64,000 nucleotides of DNA, from the NCBI GenBank assembly GCA_021775425.1, contig JAJFHX010000047.1:62001-126000 (forward strand), given 5' to 3'. The translations under genes and the position numbers were made by a program. The stretch's first letter is position 1; each line of letters starts with the position of its first letter. Under the pieces are notes generated by a model. It made no database searches. It was not told the DNA's origin and saw only the letters and a list, made by a program, of their open reading frames with translations. This document shows, in pieces, positions 25,849 to 35,732 of this stretch. This DNA is from Hyphomicrobiales bacterium (lineage in GTDB: Bacteria > Pseudomonadota > Alphaproteobacteria > Rhizobiales > HXMU1428-3).

Positions 25849-27150
25849 ATGATCCCTCGCTATTCCCGCAAAGAGATGACCACAATCTGGGAACCAGAAA
25901 CCAAATTCAGAATCTGGTTTGAGATCGAGGCACATGCCGCCTCTGCCATGGCAGAAATTGGCATCATCCCGAAAGAAGCTGCGGATGTTATCTGGGAAAA
26001 AGGCGGCAAGGCTGAATTTGATGTGGCGCGAATTGATGAGATTGAGCGCGAAGTCAAACATGACGTGATCGCTTTTCTGACCCATCTGGCTGAATTTGTT
26101 GGTGATGAAGCGCGGTTTATACACCAGGGGCTAACATCGTCTGACGTGCTTGATACCTGCTTTAATGTTCAGCTTGTCAAAGCGACTGACCTTCTGCTTG
26201 CAGATATGGATGAATTGCTTGAGGTGTTAAAACGGCGGGCGATGGAGCATAAAGACACCGTTTGTGTTGGCCGCAGCCATGGCATCCACGCGGAACCAGT
26301 TACCTTTGGCCTTAAAATGGCAGCCGCTTACGCTGAGTTTGATCGCTCGAAAAAACGGCTTTTGGCCGCGCGTGAAGAAATTGCCACCTGCGCACTTTCT
26401 GGTGCGGTTGGCACATTTGCCAATATTGACCCGCGGGTTGAAGAATATGTTGCTGAAAAGCTTGGCCTTGCGGCAGAACCCGTTTCAACGCAAGTGATCC
26501 CGCGCGACAGGCACGCGATGTATTTTGCTACGCTTGGTGTTATCGCCAGCTCAATTGAGCGGTTGGCAATTGAAGTGCGGCATTTGCAACGGACGGAAGT
26601 GCTTGAAGCGGAAGAATATTTCTCACCCGGTCAAAAAGGCTCTTCAGCCATGCCGCATAAGCGCAACCCGATTTTGACCGAAAACCTGACAGGCCTTGCC
26701 CGGCTGGTGCGTGGTTATGCATTCCCGGCGATGGAGAATGTGGCGCTCTGGCATGAACGGGATATCTCGCATTCTTCTGTTGAGCGGATGATCGGCCCTG
26801 ACGCGACAGTGACGCTTGATTTTGCCCTCAAGCGGTTGACCAATGTGATGGATAAGCTGGTTGTATACCCTGAAAACTGCGAAAAGAACATGAACAAGCT
26901 TGGCGGGCTTGTGCATTCCCAGCGTGTGTTGCTTGCCCTGACGCAAGCTGGTGTCAGCCGCGAAGACAGTTACCGGCTAGTGCAGCGCAATGCGATGAAA
27001 GTCTGGCAGGAGGGGAAAGACTTCCTCACTGAGCTGCTGGCGGATGAAGAGGTAAGAGCCGCGTTAAGCGAACAAGACCTTCGTGAAAAATTCAACCTTG
27101 ATTATCATACCAAGCATGTGGATACGATTTTTAAGCGAGTGTTCGCTTAA
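25849..27150 (+). CDS. purB: Adenylosuccinate lyase
   Basis: A 433-residue member of the fumarase/aspartase superfamily. It makes AICAR from SAICAR and AMP from adenylosuccinate. Visible motifs are RSHGIHAEP with the catalytic histidine, LTSSDVLDT, and the superfamily signature GQKGSSAMPHKRNPILTENL carrying the flexible-loop serine. The start ATGATCCCTCGCTATTCCCG gives the usual MIPRYSRKEM N terminus, with AAAGAAG upstream. A dispersed hairpin repeat follows the gene. Confidence 0.96.
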   Translation: MIPRYSRKEMTTIWEPETKFRIWFEIEAHAASAMAEIGIIPKEAADVIWEKGGKAEFDVARIDEIEREVKHDVIAFLTHLAEFVGDEARFIHQGLTSSDVLDTCFNVQLVKATDLLLADMDELLEVLKRRAMEHKDTVCVGRSHGIHAEPVTFGLKMAAAYAEFDRSKKRLLAAREEIATCALSGAVGTFANIDPRVEEYVAEKLGLAAEPVSTQVIPRDRHAMYFATLGVIASSIERLAIEVRHLQRTEVLEAEEYFSPGQKGSSAMPHKRNPILTENLTGLARLVRGYAFPAMENVALWHERDISHSSVERMIGPDATVTLDFALKRLTNVMDKLVVYPENCEKNMNKLGGLVHSQRVLLALTQAGVSREDSYRLVQRNAMKVWQEGKDFLTELLADEEVRAALSEQDLREKFNLDYHTKHVDTIFKRVFA

Positions 27151-27159
27151 AAATCTATT

Positions 27160-27212
27160 CTTTGATGGCACTTTAGGTTGCCCACAAGCAACCGGGCCTG
27201 ATACGACGGTGA
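27160..27212. repeat. Dispersed hairpin repeat, locus b
   Basis: One module with CTTTA, the stem GGTTGC / GCAACC at 27176-27193 around CCACAA, a short outer stem GGC 27167-27169 / GCC 27196-27198, then GATACGACGG. It matches the copy near 10465. The rest of the gap to the chemoreceptor gene is AT-rich and has no gene. Confidence 0.7.
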
Positions 27213-27436
27213 CTATCAAGTGTTGGGGAACCAGCCTGACCAAGCTTGTTCACGTTTTCCCTCTCCAAGACACTGAAATCCTTACTTTCTCATAATGGGG
27301 ATTAGTTCCTCAAGCCAAACTTTAGCAAAACTTAAATTCTATTTATAGTTGTGCATTAATTATAATTTTACCATTAGTTGCAAGTATTTGCTTATTCAAA
27401 TCTCATTAAAAAACAGGCTTCAGAGGCAAGGAAATT

Positions 27437-29764
27437 ATGCAGTTTATTTCAAGGCTAACAATTCCAAAGCGTATTATACTTTTGTGTTCTATCCCTCTGG
27501 TCGGGCTGCTGGGTATTGGCCTGCAGAACATGTATGCGGTGCAAAATACACTTACTTCGGCTTCATCTATTTTGCATCTGGTTCAAACTGCGCCTTCCAT
27601 GTCCAGCCTTATTCATGAATTACAGAAAGAACGCGGACGTTCGGCTGGGTTTATCAGTTCAAAGAAGTCTAATTTTGCTGATAAACTTCAACCAGCGAGA
27701 CAAAGCACTGACACGGCCCTTGCCTCCTTCCAAAACACAATTGCCGTAAACGACAAAATTAAAGAACACGCACAATTCAAAAAGCTTCTCGATGAAGTGC
27801 AAACATACCTCAAAGAGCTACCCGCGATGAGAGGGAAAGTTGATCAATTGTCTCTTTCCGTTAAGGAGATGGCCGGTTATTACACCACGATTATTAACGA
27901 CCTTATTTACATGATTGAAAATATTGAAGAAATGACCGAAAACGGAGATGTTATCCGATCTCTGGTGATTTATAATTCTATTAATAATGCCAAAGAATCT
28001 GCCGGGCTGGAGCGGGCTATGGGTGCCGCCGGGTTTGGGATGGGCGAATTCAAGCCTTCCGTCTATCGTAATTTCATTAAATTTATCAGCGCCCAGAATA
28101 CTTACCTAAAAACATTTGAACATCATGCTTCAGCCCAACAATTAAAACTTTACAACTCAATACAGACCAGCAGATTTACTACCGAATTAGGCCAGATGCG
28201 GCAACTTGCCTTTGATGCTCCTTTTGGTGAAGATATTTCGTCGGTGACAGCTGGGAAGTGGTTTTCATTAACGACAGAACGTATCAATTTGTTTAAGCAA
28301 CTTGAAGATCAGATCTACCTGGATTTGCACAACATTGCAGAAGAACACTACAACACAGCCCAATCCACTTTCTGGTTGTACCTTTCTGGTCTGGTTGTTC
28401 TTTTTGCGGCGACACTAGCCTCTTCATATTACATTGCTCAATCAATCGTGTGGCAGGTTTCCGGTTTGAATTCAATCATGCAGGGGCTTGCCAGAGGTAA
28501 CACATCCATCGAAATAGAAATGGATGACCGCGATGATGAACTAGGCACTATGGCGCGCGCAATCGCTGTTTTCCGGACCAATGCAATTGAACGCGCTCGT
28601 TTGCAACAAGAAGCCATTCTGGAGAATGACAAAGAAGCCCAAAAGCAAAGTCATATGGTCAAAGTGATTGCGGAATTTACTCAGCTTGAAAAAAACATCA
28701 GGGATTCTCTTGAACAACAGACTATTGAGATGTCCGGCTCAGCTGAGACCTTGCACAAAGCGGCAAATACGGCTTCTGCAGGTACTTTGTCCATGACCAA
28801 TTCGTCCCAAAAAGCTTCAGAGAATGTTGACACTGTCGCCAGTGCAACGACGCAACTTTCCGCTTCGATGCAGGAGATTGCATCTCAGGTCAATCGGGCT
28901 GATGAAATTGTCAGGCTGACGAATTCCACGACAAAAGAAACTGATCAGGATATAGCTAAGTTATCTCAGTCTGCAGATAAAATCGGTGATGTTGTAGAGC
29001 TTATTCGTGATATCGCCGAGCAAACCAATTTACTTGCACTTAATGCGACAATTGAAGCCGCGCGTGCCGGGGATGCCGGGAAAGGTTTTGCTGTTGTTGC
29101 TTCTGAAGTGAAGCAACTGGCAGAGCAAACCGCTAAAGCAACTGACGAAATCGTTGCGCAAATTACGGCTGTTCAAACTTCTTCTCATGATGCGGTTGCT
29201 GCTATCGGCACCATTATGGGGCAGGTTCAGGAAATTAATGAGGTAACATTAACGATTGCTTCAGCTGTGGAAGAACAACAGGCAGCAACCAGCGAGATTG
29301 CATCTTCCATTCAGGTTGTTTCAGAGCAAACAGGTGAAGTTGCATCAAATGTTGCTTTGGTCAATTCTTCTGTGCAGGACACCACATTACAAGCGAATAA
29401 TGTGCAATCTGTTTCCTCTGTGCTTTCGGATGTAACTAATGAACTTGGCAATTCAGTTGTTAAGTTCCTTGAGAATGTCGGCAAAGATGTGAAGAACCGC
29501 CGCCAGAGCTTACGTGAAAAAGTCAATAAGGTTATCCTTATAGATGTAAATGGCAGCCGTACTAATTGTATGATTGAAAATGCCAGTGAAACTGGTGCTT
29601 ACCTAACCGGAGCGGTCAAGCTCACTAAAGGTGATAAATTTGATATAGCACTTTCAGATGGCCGATATATTAAATCTGAGGTGGTTCGAGTGACTGAAGG
29701 TGGTTGCGGCGTGAAATTTGATACTCCTGTGACTGACTTGACCTGGCTTCAGGAAGTTGCGTAA
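27437..29764 (+). CDS. Chemoreceptor with NIT sensor and C-terminal PilZ domain
   Basis: A 775-residue methyl-accepting chemotaxis protein. A membrane helix at about 12-32 precedes a periplasmic NIT (nitrate/nitrite-sensing) helical domain with the [12 protein letters not shown] motif. A second helix near 315-337 leads to HAMP, then the signalling hairpin with tip [20 protein letters not shown]. At the C terminus, about 694-775, is a PilZ domain retaining RQSLR and NASETG, the c-di-GMP-binding motifs RxxxR and (D/N)xSxxG. It would link an external ligand and c-di-GMP to CheA. No che genes are in the window. AAGGAA precedes the ATG. Confidence 0.88.
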   Translation: MQFISRLTIPKRIILLCSIPLVGLLGIGLQNMYAVQNTLTSASSILHLVQTAPSMSSLIHELQKERGRSAGFISSKKSNFADKLQPARQSTDTALASFQNTIAVNDKIKEHAQFKKLLDEVQTYLKELPAMRGKVDQLSLSVKEMAGYYTTIINDLIYMIENIEEMTENGDVIRSLVIYNSINNAKESAGLERAMGAAGFGMGEFKPSVYRNFIKFISAQNTYLKTFEHHASAQQLKLYNSIQTSRFTTELGQMRQLAFDAPFGEDISSVTAGKWFSLTTERINLFKQLEDQIYLDLHNIAEEHYNTAQSTFWLYLSGLVVLFAATLASSYYIAQSIVWQVSGLNSIMQGLARGNTSIEIEMDDRDDELGTMARAIAVFRTNAIERARLQQEAILENDKEAQKQSHMVKVIAEFTQLEKNIRDSLEQQTIEMSGSAETLHKAANTASAGTLSMTNSSQKASENVDTVASATTQLSASMQEIASQVNRADEIVRLTNSTTKETDQDIAKLSQSADKIGDVVELIRDIAEQTNLLALNATIEAARAGDAGKGFAVVASEVKQLAEQTAKATDEIVAQITAVQTSSHDAVAAIGTIMGQVQEINEVTLTIASAVEEQQAATSEIASSIQVVSEQTGEVASNVALVNSSVQDTTLQANNVQSVSSVLSDVTNELGNSVVKFLENVGKDVKNRRQSLREKVNKVILIDVNGSRTNCMIENASETGAYLTGAVKLTKGDKFDIALSDGRYIKSEVVRVTEGGCGVKFDTPVTDLTWLQEVA

Positions 29765-29802
29765 ACTTTTGCAATAGTAAGTTGGCTGGGCTTCTGGTTT
29801 CT

Positions 29803-30300
29803 TTAATGGGTGGCAAATAATTCTGCTGGTAAGTCACTTATTTCCGCGTTTATTTTAATCAATGCATTTCTGTCGGCTATTTCTCTATCCCGATAATCAA
29901 AGCCAGGCGAAACGGCTTCTCCGACCATGCCCCACTCACCTTGGATCAACTCACTTGCTTTCCAGGTGCCTCCCTTGACAAGGAACTGCCTTTTATGGCC
30001 CTCACCTAAGATGGTTTCTTGCAGAAGGCCTTCAGGTGTTAGTGTCAGATAACGAAGTGTCCCGCCGCCTTCATAAAAATGCACAATATCTGATTTGTTG
30101 CGGTGGAAGAGCCCGCGTGGTTTTGTACAATCAAGCATGTAATGAATGGTTGTGAGGAGTGGTCTTGTACTGCCGTCGCGGTCAACACATTCGACCATTT
30201 CAGGAGATCTGTATGTTTCTCTGAACCAGCCGCCTTCATCGTGGCTGATGAGGTTGTGCGTTTCTATGACTTGCCGCACTGAAGCTGGAATACTGGCCAC
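29803..30300 (-). CDS. DUF985 cupin-domain protein
   Basis: A 165-residue cupin of the DUF985 family, with the opening HDEGGWFRETYRS, the central HYML...LFHRNKSDIVHFYEGG and a C-terminal SPGFDYRDREIADR. A metal-binding histidine set in a beta-barrel is expected, but the reaction is not known. The GTG at 30300 is chosen because AAGGAG lies eight bases upstream and it gives the family's usual length; the frame from ATG 30354 would add 18 unsupported residues. The gene converges on the chemoreceptor gene. Confidence 0.82.
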   Translation of the reverse strand: MASIPASVRQVIETHNLISHDEGGWFRETYRSPEMVECVDRDGSTRPLLTTIHYMLDCTKPRGLFHRNKSDIVHFYEGGGTLRYLTLTPEGLLQETILGEGHKRQFLVKGGTWKASELIQGEWGMVGEAVSPGFDYRDREIADRNALIKINAEISDLPAELFATH

Positions 30301-30545
30301 GTCCACGTCTCCTTGAAAAAATGATAATGATTGGCTGAGACATACCTTAATCATCCAATCAGACAGTTGCCAGTATCGATTATCTGTTTTTGGCTCATCA
30401 ATTACGAATTAAATTGCAGATGCGGCCATTAAATAAGCGTCACGGCAGTATATCGTTACCGATTATAAAGCTTAACCGGCAATTGACTTAGATCAGCACT
30501 GATTTAAGCTTATACTCTGAGGGCGTGTTAGTCAGGAGAATGCTT

Positions 30546-32564
30546 ATGTTGACGGAATATGACAAAATTATTGCTTTGATCCTTGCTCTTTCAGCCAGTC
30601 CAACAGAAAACACTGCCTTCAAGGACCTTGCCGCCGGTGGTCATGACCCGGCATTTCCTGTTAAAATTCAGGCCTGTCCACGGCCGCTTGGTCGCTATGA
30701 AATTGAAGGTAAGACGATTATCTGTGGCACTGTCAGTGTTCCCGAAAACCACGACGCGCCGAAAAAACGGCGGCTTGAAATTGTTTTTACCGTTTTAAAA
30801 TCACATTCAAAATTTCCTGAAGCCGATCCAGTCGTTCATCTGCATGGTGGCCCGGGTGGCGGGTTGCTTGGCGGTCTCAAGACGTTTGCAGAGTTGTTTG
30901 ATGACTGGCGCCGCACGCGTGATATCGTCATGTTCGACCAGCGCGCGGCCGGTTTATCTGCGCGTTCGACAGATTGCTACAACGTCATGACGGCGAATAT
31001 CGTTGATATCATTAAAGGTAAGGCTGGCCTTGAAGGAGCTGGCAAAGATAACTCAAAACCCAGGAAGCTGTTTGGCGACTGTGTGACTGAACTGCAAAAT
31101 GCCGGCATTGACCTTAAATATTACAACACTGACCAGAATGCCCGCGATGTGATCGCGATTGTTAAAACACTTGGTTACAAGAGCTATAATCTTTACGGCA
31201 TTTCTTATGGTACGAAACTATCACTTGAGGTAATGAGAAAAGCACCGGTCGGATTGCGCTCTGTTATCATTGACGGGGTCGCTCCGCCATCTGTCAGGCT
31301 TTATGACACATTGGCTGTGCCGCAGAATGAAGCGATACTCGCACTCGTCAGGGAATGTGCTGAAGATGCTTTGTGTAACGAAGCCTATCCGGAGCTTGGT
31401 AACAAAATCCATGAAGCTTTTAAACTTGCGATGGCAAAAAAGATTATGTTTCAAGGCAAACCTTTGCCGCCAAGTATCGTCTCTTTATTATTTTCAAAGC
31501 GAAATGGTGCCTATCGCTCTGGCAGCTATACAATGTTTCTTCCGGCTGCGATTTATGAAATAACCCGCGGCGGTGAAATGCCAACCCTTAAGACGCTGCT
31601 TCAGAAACAACTGAATATGTCACATCCCGGGCCGATGGAAGTTATCAAGGCCGGGAAGAAACTGACAGATGAGCAAAAACGTTTGCTTAAACTGGTTGCT
31701 ACCAATTCCGGGATTTTCAGGGATGGCAGTTCGGCGATGGACCTTGCGATTGATGAGCTTAAAGGTTCACTCCGGAAAACTCGTGAACTCGGTCCCCTTC
31801 CTTCGCTGTTTGATCAGGAAATGGCTAAGGCAATTCGCCCTATACTTACTGATAAAAAACGGGTGGTTGAGGCCTTACAGGATTATGCCGCGTTGCAAAA
31901 TGCCAAACCGGCCAAAGAGTTATTGCGACAATATGTAAAGACGTATCTGACTGATGAAAGCCAGCAGCGGTTGCTGGCGTTAATCAATGCGATGTCTGAT
32001 GTGGAAATCAAAAATGTGTTTGAAACCATTCACGCTGATATCGGACATCATGAAAGCAAATTTACCGGCAATGCTCATCTGTTTATTTATGCCTGCCAGG
32101 AAGACATGCCTTATAACTCGATGGCAGGATATCAGGAACTGACAAAATCACTGGATTATCCTCAACTCGGTCCAACCGACTGGGATGAGGCGGCGACTGC
32201 TTTTTACGATCTTTGTAAGCTATTCAAACCACAACCTCGCCCCGGATTTCATGAGCCAATTGTCAGTGACATTCCAACCTTGTCACTTGGAAGCACATGG
32301 GACACACAAACGGCAGCAAGCTGGGCGAACGATGCGGTTAAGACTTTAAAGAACGGACAGGCTTTTATTATCCCTGAAGCCGGGCATGGGGCCATTGCCT
32401 ATCAGCAATGTGCCATTGATATGGGTGTCGCGTTTATCAATAACCCAAAGCGTAAGCTGAGCAACCACTGTGCAGAAACTCTGAGGCCGAAATTTTATAT
32501 TGCGCCATGGGTCGAAAAAGAGGCGAAAAAAAAATCGGCAGAGAAACAGAAGGAGCCAAACTGA
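30546..32564 (+). CDS. Alpha/beta hydrolase, TAP-like peptidase family
   Basis: A 672-residue hydrolase like tripeptidyl aminopeptidases and proline iminopeptidases. The oxyanion loop is HLHGGPGGG, the nucleophile serine lies in GISYGTK, and the acid and base are likely in GSTWDTQT and PEAGHGAI. A hydrophobic N terminus (IIALILALSAS) suggests export or anchoring. It is longer than usual, with a helical insertion between nucleophile and acid. The ATG at 30546 is chosen because AGGAG lies eight bases upstream; ATG 30540 and GTG 30525 are too close or lack a site. Confidence 0.8.
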   Translation: MLTEYDKIIALILALSASPTENTAFKDLAAGGHDPAFPVKIQACPRPLGRYEIEGKTIICGTVSVPENHDAPKKRRLEIVFTVLKSHSKFPEADPVVHLHGGPGGGLLGGLKTFAELFDDWRRTRDIVMFDQRAAGLSARSTDCYNVMTANIVDIIKGKAGLEGAGKDNSKPRKLFGDCVTELQNAGIDLKYYNTDQNARDVIAIVKTLGYKSYNLYGISYGTKLSLEVMRKAPVGLRSVIIDGVAPPSVRLYDTLAVPQNEAILALVRECAEDALCNEAYPELGNKIHEAFKLAMAKKIMFQGKPLPPSIVSLLFSKRNGAYRSGSYTMFLPAAIYEITRGGEMPTLKTLLQKQLNMSHPGPMEVIKAGKKLTDEQKRLLKLVATNSGIFRDGSSAMDLAIDELKGSLRKTRELGPLPSLFDQEMAKAIRPILTDKKRVVEALQDYAALQNAKPAKELLRQYVKTYLTDESQQRLLALINAMSDVEIKNVFETIHADIGHHESKFTGNAHLFIYACQEDMPYNSMAGYQELTKSLDYPQLGPTDWDEAATAFYDLCKLFKPQPRPGFHEPIVSDIPTLSLGSTWDTQTAASWANDAVKTLKNGQAFIIPEAGHGAIAYQQCAIDMGVAFINNPKRKLSNHCAETLRPKFYIAPWVEKEAKKKSAEKQKEPN

Positions 32565-32565
32565 T

Positions 32566-33075
32566 TTGAGTATTCTTCTGGTTAGAACGGTTGCCTGCAA
32601 GTGCGGCAAGGTGAAGTTTGAAGCTGTTGGCGACCCGATTTTGACAGCTGTTTGTTATTGTGATGATTGTCAGGCTGGGGGCAAACAGCTTGAACATGAA
32701 GCGAATGCGGCTCCTGTGCTGGATGAAGACGGTGGGAGTTCATACCTGACTTATCGTGATGACAGGTTTACCTGCGTTGAAGGTGAATCGCTGCTTTTGG
32801 GTTATAAACTCAAAGCAAAGGCGCCGACAAAGCGGTTTGTGGCGACTTGTTGTAATACGGGAATGTATTTAAAATTTGCGCCCGGGCACTGGGTTTCTGT
32901 TTTCCGGGAAAATTTTACCGACAGCGACCTACCGGCGATTGAGATGAGGACGCAGACCCGTTACCGGCAGGCTGTATCGCCGCTCCCCGATGATGCACCG
33001 CATTATAAACGGTATCCAATGAAATTGTTCAGCAGGCTTATCGGAGCACGAATTGCGATGATGTTAGGACGGTGA
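32566..33075 (+). CDS. GFA-like zinc-binding protein (DUF6151-type)
   Basis: A 169-residue protein related to the glutathione-dependent formaldehyde-activating (GFA) fold. Cysteines C11, C13 (CKCGKVKFE) and C30, C32, C35 (CYCDDCQAGG) fit the zinc sites, with a further CC pair near residue 103. The likely start is TTG 32566, one base after the hydrolase stop, with AAGGAG ten bases upstream; the frame from 32500 runs inside the hydrolase gene and adds a very basic unsupported stretch. It is co-transcribed with the hydrolase and ends at a strong terminator. Confidence 0.72.
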   Translation: MSILLVRTVACKCGKVKFEAVGDPILTAVCYCDDCQAGGKQLEHEANAAPVLDEDGGSSYLTYRDDRFTCVEGESLLLGYKLKAKAPTKRFVATCCNTGMYLKFAPGHWVSVFRENFTDSDLPAIEMRTQTRYRQAVSPLPDDAPHYKRYPMKLFSRLIGARIAMMLGR

Positions 33076-33094
33076 GTGGAGACAGATTTCTAAT

Positions 33095-33134
33095 AAAAAA
33101 GGCCTGAGAAATGTGAGTTTCTCAGGCCTTTAAT
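33095..33134. terminator. Strong bidirectional terminator
   Basis: Six A, GGCCTGAGAAA, a six-base loop, TTTCTCAGGCC, then TTTAATT. The perfect 11-bp stem separates the GFA-like gene from the convergent zeta-subunit gene. Confidence 0.9.
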
Positions 33135-33193
33135 TATGACTTGTTCCAAGACCATAACGCTGCTTAGGCATTTGCTTTCTGGTCTTCTCACAT

Positions 33194-33232
33194 TTAGTCG
33201 TCTAACTTTTAGTCTTCTGACTATTAGTCGTC
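33194..33232. repeat. 15-bp-period repeat of stop-codon units after the zeta gene
   Basis: On the minus strand, GACTAA recurs at exactly 15-bp steps; the TTA complements are at 33224, 33209 and 33194. The first TAA is the real stop of the zeta gene; the other two lie in the same frame 5 and 10 codons further on, with GACGAC or GAAGAC before each. Confidence 0.75.
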
Positions 33233-33550
33233 AGTAAGGCCGAGTTGTTCTGCGGCTTCGACTTTGTATTTGATGAGATATTCTTCGATTTGCGCTCTGG
33301 TGATGTCAAGGTTTGCCGCGCTGATGTCTTCCATCACCTTACCGATAATGTCTTCGTCGCCTGCTTCTTTCAGATCTGAGATCACGACTTCTTTGGCGTA
33401 AGCTTCAGCATCATCACCGGTTTTGCCGAGTTGTTCGGCAAGCCAAAGCCCTAAAAGCTTATTACGGCGAGATTCAACTTTAAAACGTGTTGCTTCATCA
33501 TGGGCATATTTTGATTCAAATGCCTTTTCCCGGTCCTGAAAGTTGCTCAT
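33224..33550 (-). CDS. F1-ATPase inhibitor zeta subunit (DUF1476)
   Basis: A 108-residue helical protein of the alphaproteobacterial DUF1476 family. It begins MSNFQDREKAFESKYAHDEA, the inhibitory N-terminal region, and ends in acidic residues LTDD. In Paracoccus the zeta subunit blocks ATP hydrolysis by F1FO-ATP synthase. ATG 33550 is chosen because GAGGAGCG stands just upstream and it matches the family start. The gene is divergent from the pur genes, a common arrangement in this group. A 15-bp repeat array follows the stop codon. Confidence 0.92.
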   Translation of the reverse strand: MSNFQDREKAFESKYAHDEATRFKVESRRNKLLGLWLAEQLGKTGDDAEAYAKEVVISDLKEAGDEDIIGKVMEDISAANLDITRAQIEEYLIKYKVEAAEQLGLTDD

Positions 33551-33813
33551 TGGGCGCTCCTCTTGCGTGGTTTTTAAGCTGGTTGGTGTGGGATTGACCA
33601 CATCTTGCCACAGACATAATGCGGCAGGGCGTTAAATTCAATGAAATTAACCAGTCAGATGTCTAATAAAGTGATATTTGATGTTGAATAAAGTCATTTT
33701 ATGTCCAGACATCATTGATAGACTGCCTGAGAATCCTCTATGCCGGGGGAGAATTGGTGTTAATTATTGTTTTTCTCATGGTGTTCAGCTAATTTGCGGC
33801 GCATATTGCTTGT

Positions 33814-33833
33814 TGGAGGGGCTTTTTCCTCCA
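33814..33833 (+). promoter_or_regulatory. Small leader hairpin before purC
   Basis: TGGAGG pairs with CCTCCA around an eight-base T-rich loop, ending seven bases before the AAGGGAA ribosome site of purC. It may affect translation or pausing; no riboswitch fold is recognised. Confidence 0.35.
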
Positions 33834-33854
33834 TCTATTGAAAGGGAATAACTC

Positions 33855-34628
33855 ATGAACCGTCGCAGACGGCTTTATGAAGGTAAAGCTAAAATCCTTT
33901 ATGAAGGCCCAGAACCAGGTACGCTTATTCAACACTTTAAAGATGATGCCACCGCGTTTAATGCGCGTAAGCATGAATCAATTGAAGGTAAGGGTGTGCT
34001 TAATAATCGCATCTCTGAGCATATTTTTCAGCTTCTTGGCAATGTTGGCGTTCCAACGCATTTTATCAAACGCATGAATATGCGCGAACAACTAATTAAA
34101 GAAGTTGAAATTGTGCCGCTTGAAGTGGTTGTGCGAAATGTTGCGGCCGGTTCGCTTGCGAAAAAGCTCGGCCTTGATGAAGGCATGCAGTTGCCGCGCT
34201 CTATCATTGAATTTTATTATAAATCTGATGAGCTTGATGACCCGATGGTTTCTGAAGAACATATCACCGCTTTTGGCTGGGCCAACCCGCAGGAAATTGA
34301 TGAGATGATGGCGCTTGCGCTTCGGATCAATGATTTTCTTTCCGGGCTGTTTTTTGGCATTGGCATTCGGCTGGTTGATTTTAAAATTGAATTTGGCCGT
34401 CATATGGAAGATGACACCATGCGCATTATTCTGGCTGATGAAATCAGCCCTGATTGTTGCCGGTTGTGGGATACTAAAACCTCAGACAAGATGGACAAAG
34501 ATAGGTTTCGTCAGGACCTTGGCGGGTTGATTGACGCTTATCAGGAAGTGGCGCGCCGGCTTGGCATCTTAACCGAGAACCCGCAAAATGAACCTTCAGG
34601 GCCAAGGCTGGTCACATCCAACGAATAA
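33855..34628 (+). CDS. purC: Phosphoribosylaminoimidazole-succinocarboxamide synthase
   Basis: A 257-residue SAICAR synthetase joining CAIR and aspartate with ATP. It begins [20 protein letters not shown] with the nucleotide loop, and has the signatures [17 protein letters not shown] and [11 protein letters not shown] followed by [14 protein letters not shown]. The last 30 residues after RLGIL extend slightly beyond the core. AAGGGAA precedes the ATG. First gene of a purC-purS-purQ-purL run, with a 168-base spacer containing a hairpin before purS. Confidence 0.96.
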   Translation: MNRRRRLYEGKAKILYEGPEPGTLIQHFKDDATAFNARKHESIEGKGVLNNRISEHIFQLLGNVGVPTHFIKRMNMREQLIKEVEIVPLEVVVRNVAAGSLAKKLGLDEGMQLPRSIIEFYYKSDELDDPMVSEEHITAFGWANPQEIDEMMALALRINDFLSGLFFGIGIRLVDFKIEFGRHMEDDTMRIILADEISPDCCRLWDTKTSDKMDKDRFRQDLGGLIDAYQEVARRLGILTENPQNEPSGPRLVTSNE

Positions 34629-34678
34629 GAATGCTCTGTTCAGCTTATGACGAGATGTCAAACATGAAATTTAAGTGT

Positions 34679-34708
34679 GGTCCCGATTTTGGTTAGTCAA
34701 TCGGGGCC
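34679..34708 (+). promoter_or_regulatory. Hairpin in the purC-purS spacer
   Basis: GGTCCCGATT pairs with AATCGGGGCC (one G-U) around a ten-base loop. There is no T-run, so it may mark RNA processing or partial termination within the operon. Confidence 0.45.
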
Positions 34709-34796
34709 ATCGCTGTTTTAAGACGGGTATGAAAATTCATTCCGATTGGCAGACGTATAAAAACCAGAGATTTACGTTTATAGAGAAAGATAAAAC

Positions 34797-35039
34797 ATGA
34801 AAGCACGCATCACTGTCACTTTGAAAAACGGCGTTCTTGACCCGCAGGGTAAGGCGATTGAACATGCGCTTTCAGGGCTTGGCTTTGAAGGTGTTGATGA
34901 AGTGCGGCAGGGTAAAATGATTGAACTTTCCTTGGCGGATACAGACAAAACCGTGGCCGAGGCCCGGGTCAAAGAGATGTGTGAGAAATTGCTGGCCAAT
35001 ACAGTGATTGAAAATTACGCCATCGAAATGGTGGAGTGA
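34797..35039 (+). CDS. purS: Phosphoribosylformylglycinamidine synthase subunit PurS
   Basis: An 80-residue subunit needed to channel ammonia from PurQ to PurL in the multi-subunit FGAM synthase. It shows the family pattern KARITVTLKNGVLDPQGKAI and the C-terminal NTVIENYAIEMVE. The stop codon is followed almost at once by purQ (start three bases later), indicating translational coupling. Confidence 0.95.
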   Translation: MKARITVTLKNGVLDPQGKAIEHALSGLGFEGVDEVRQGKMIELSLADTDKTVAEARVKEMCEKLLANTVIENYAIEMVE

Positions 35040-35042
35040 GTG

Positions 35043-35732
35043 ATGCGATCTTCTGTCATTGTTTTTCCGGCTTCTAACTGCGATCGGGATATTGCTGTCG
35101 CGTTAGAGCAAATCAGCGGCTCAAAGCCTGATATGGTCTGGCATGGGGAAACCTCTGTGCCTTCTAGTGATCTGATTGTTATTCCGGGTGGGTTCTCTTT
35201 TGGGGATTATTTACGCTCTGGCGCTATGGCGGCGCAATCACCCATTATGAAGGATGTGATTTCTAAGGCGAAAGCCGGCACACCGGTGCTTGGCATCTGC
35301 AATGGTTTTCAGGTGCTGGTGGAAAGCGGGCTGTTGCCCGGCGCTTTGATGCGCAACAGAGATATCAAATTTATCTGCAAAGATGTGTTTCTTAATGTTG
35401 AACGCAATGACACGATTTTCACCAGAAAATATGCCGCCGGTGAGACTGTGAAATATCCGGTTGCTCATCATGATGGTAATTATTTTGCCAGCCCTGACGT
35501 GCTTGCTGAGATTGAAGACAATGGACAAGTGGCGTTTCGTTATGCAAGTGAGGATGGTGAAGTTTCTGAAGCCGATAACCCGAACGGCTCCCTCAATAAC
35601 ATTGCCGGTATTTATAACAAGGAGCTCTCTGTGCTTGGTCTGATGCCGCATCCTGAGCGGTTGATATCAGCCGAACTTGGGGGCAGTGACGGGGTGTTGA
35701 TGTTTGAAAGTCTGGTTGAGGCCTTCGCATGA
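35043..35732 (+). CDS. purQ: Phosphoribosylformylglycinamidine synthase, glutaminase subunit
   Basis: A 229-residue class I glutamine amidotransferase. The nucleophile cysteine lies in [11 protein letters not shown], the oxyanion region is [15 protein letters not shown], and the His-Glu pair is in GLMPHPERL. It releases ammonia from glutamine for PurL. ATG 35043 is chosen over GTG 35040 because GGAG lies six bases upstream. Its end overlaps purL by four bases (ATGA). Confidence 0.95.
   Translation: MRSSVIVFPASNCDRDIAVALEQISGSKPDMVWHGETSVPSSDLIVIPGGFSFGDYLRSGAMAAQSPIMKDVISKAKAGTPVLGICNGFQVLVESGLLPGALMRNRDIKFICKDVFLNVERNDTIFTRKYAAGETVKYPVAHHDGNYFASPDVLAEIEDNGQVAFRYASEDGEVSEADNPNGSLNNIAGIYNKELSVLGLMPHPERLISAELGGSDGVLMFESLVEAFA

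Noticed and set aside
33602-33854. A purine riboswitch before purC
   Set aside because: The leader holds only one small stem next to the ribosome site; no conserved purine or PRPP aptamer pattern was seen.
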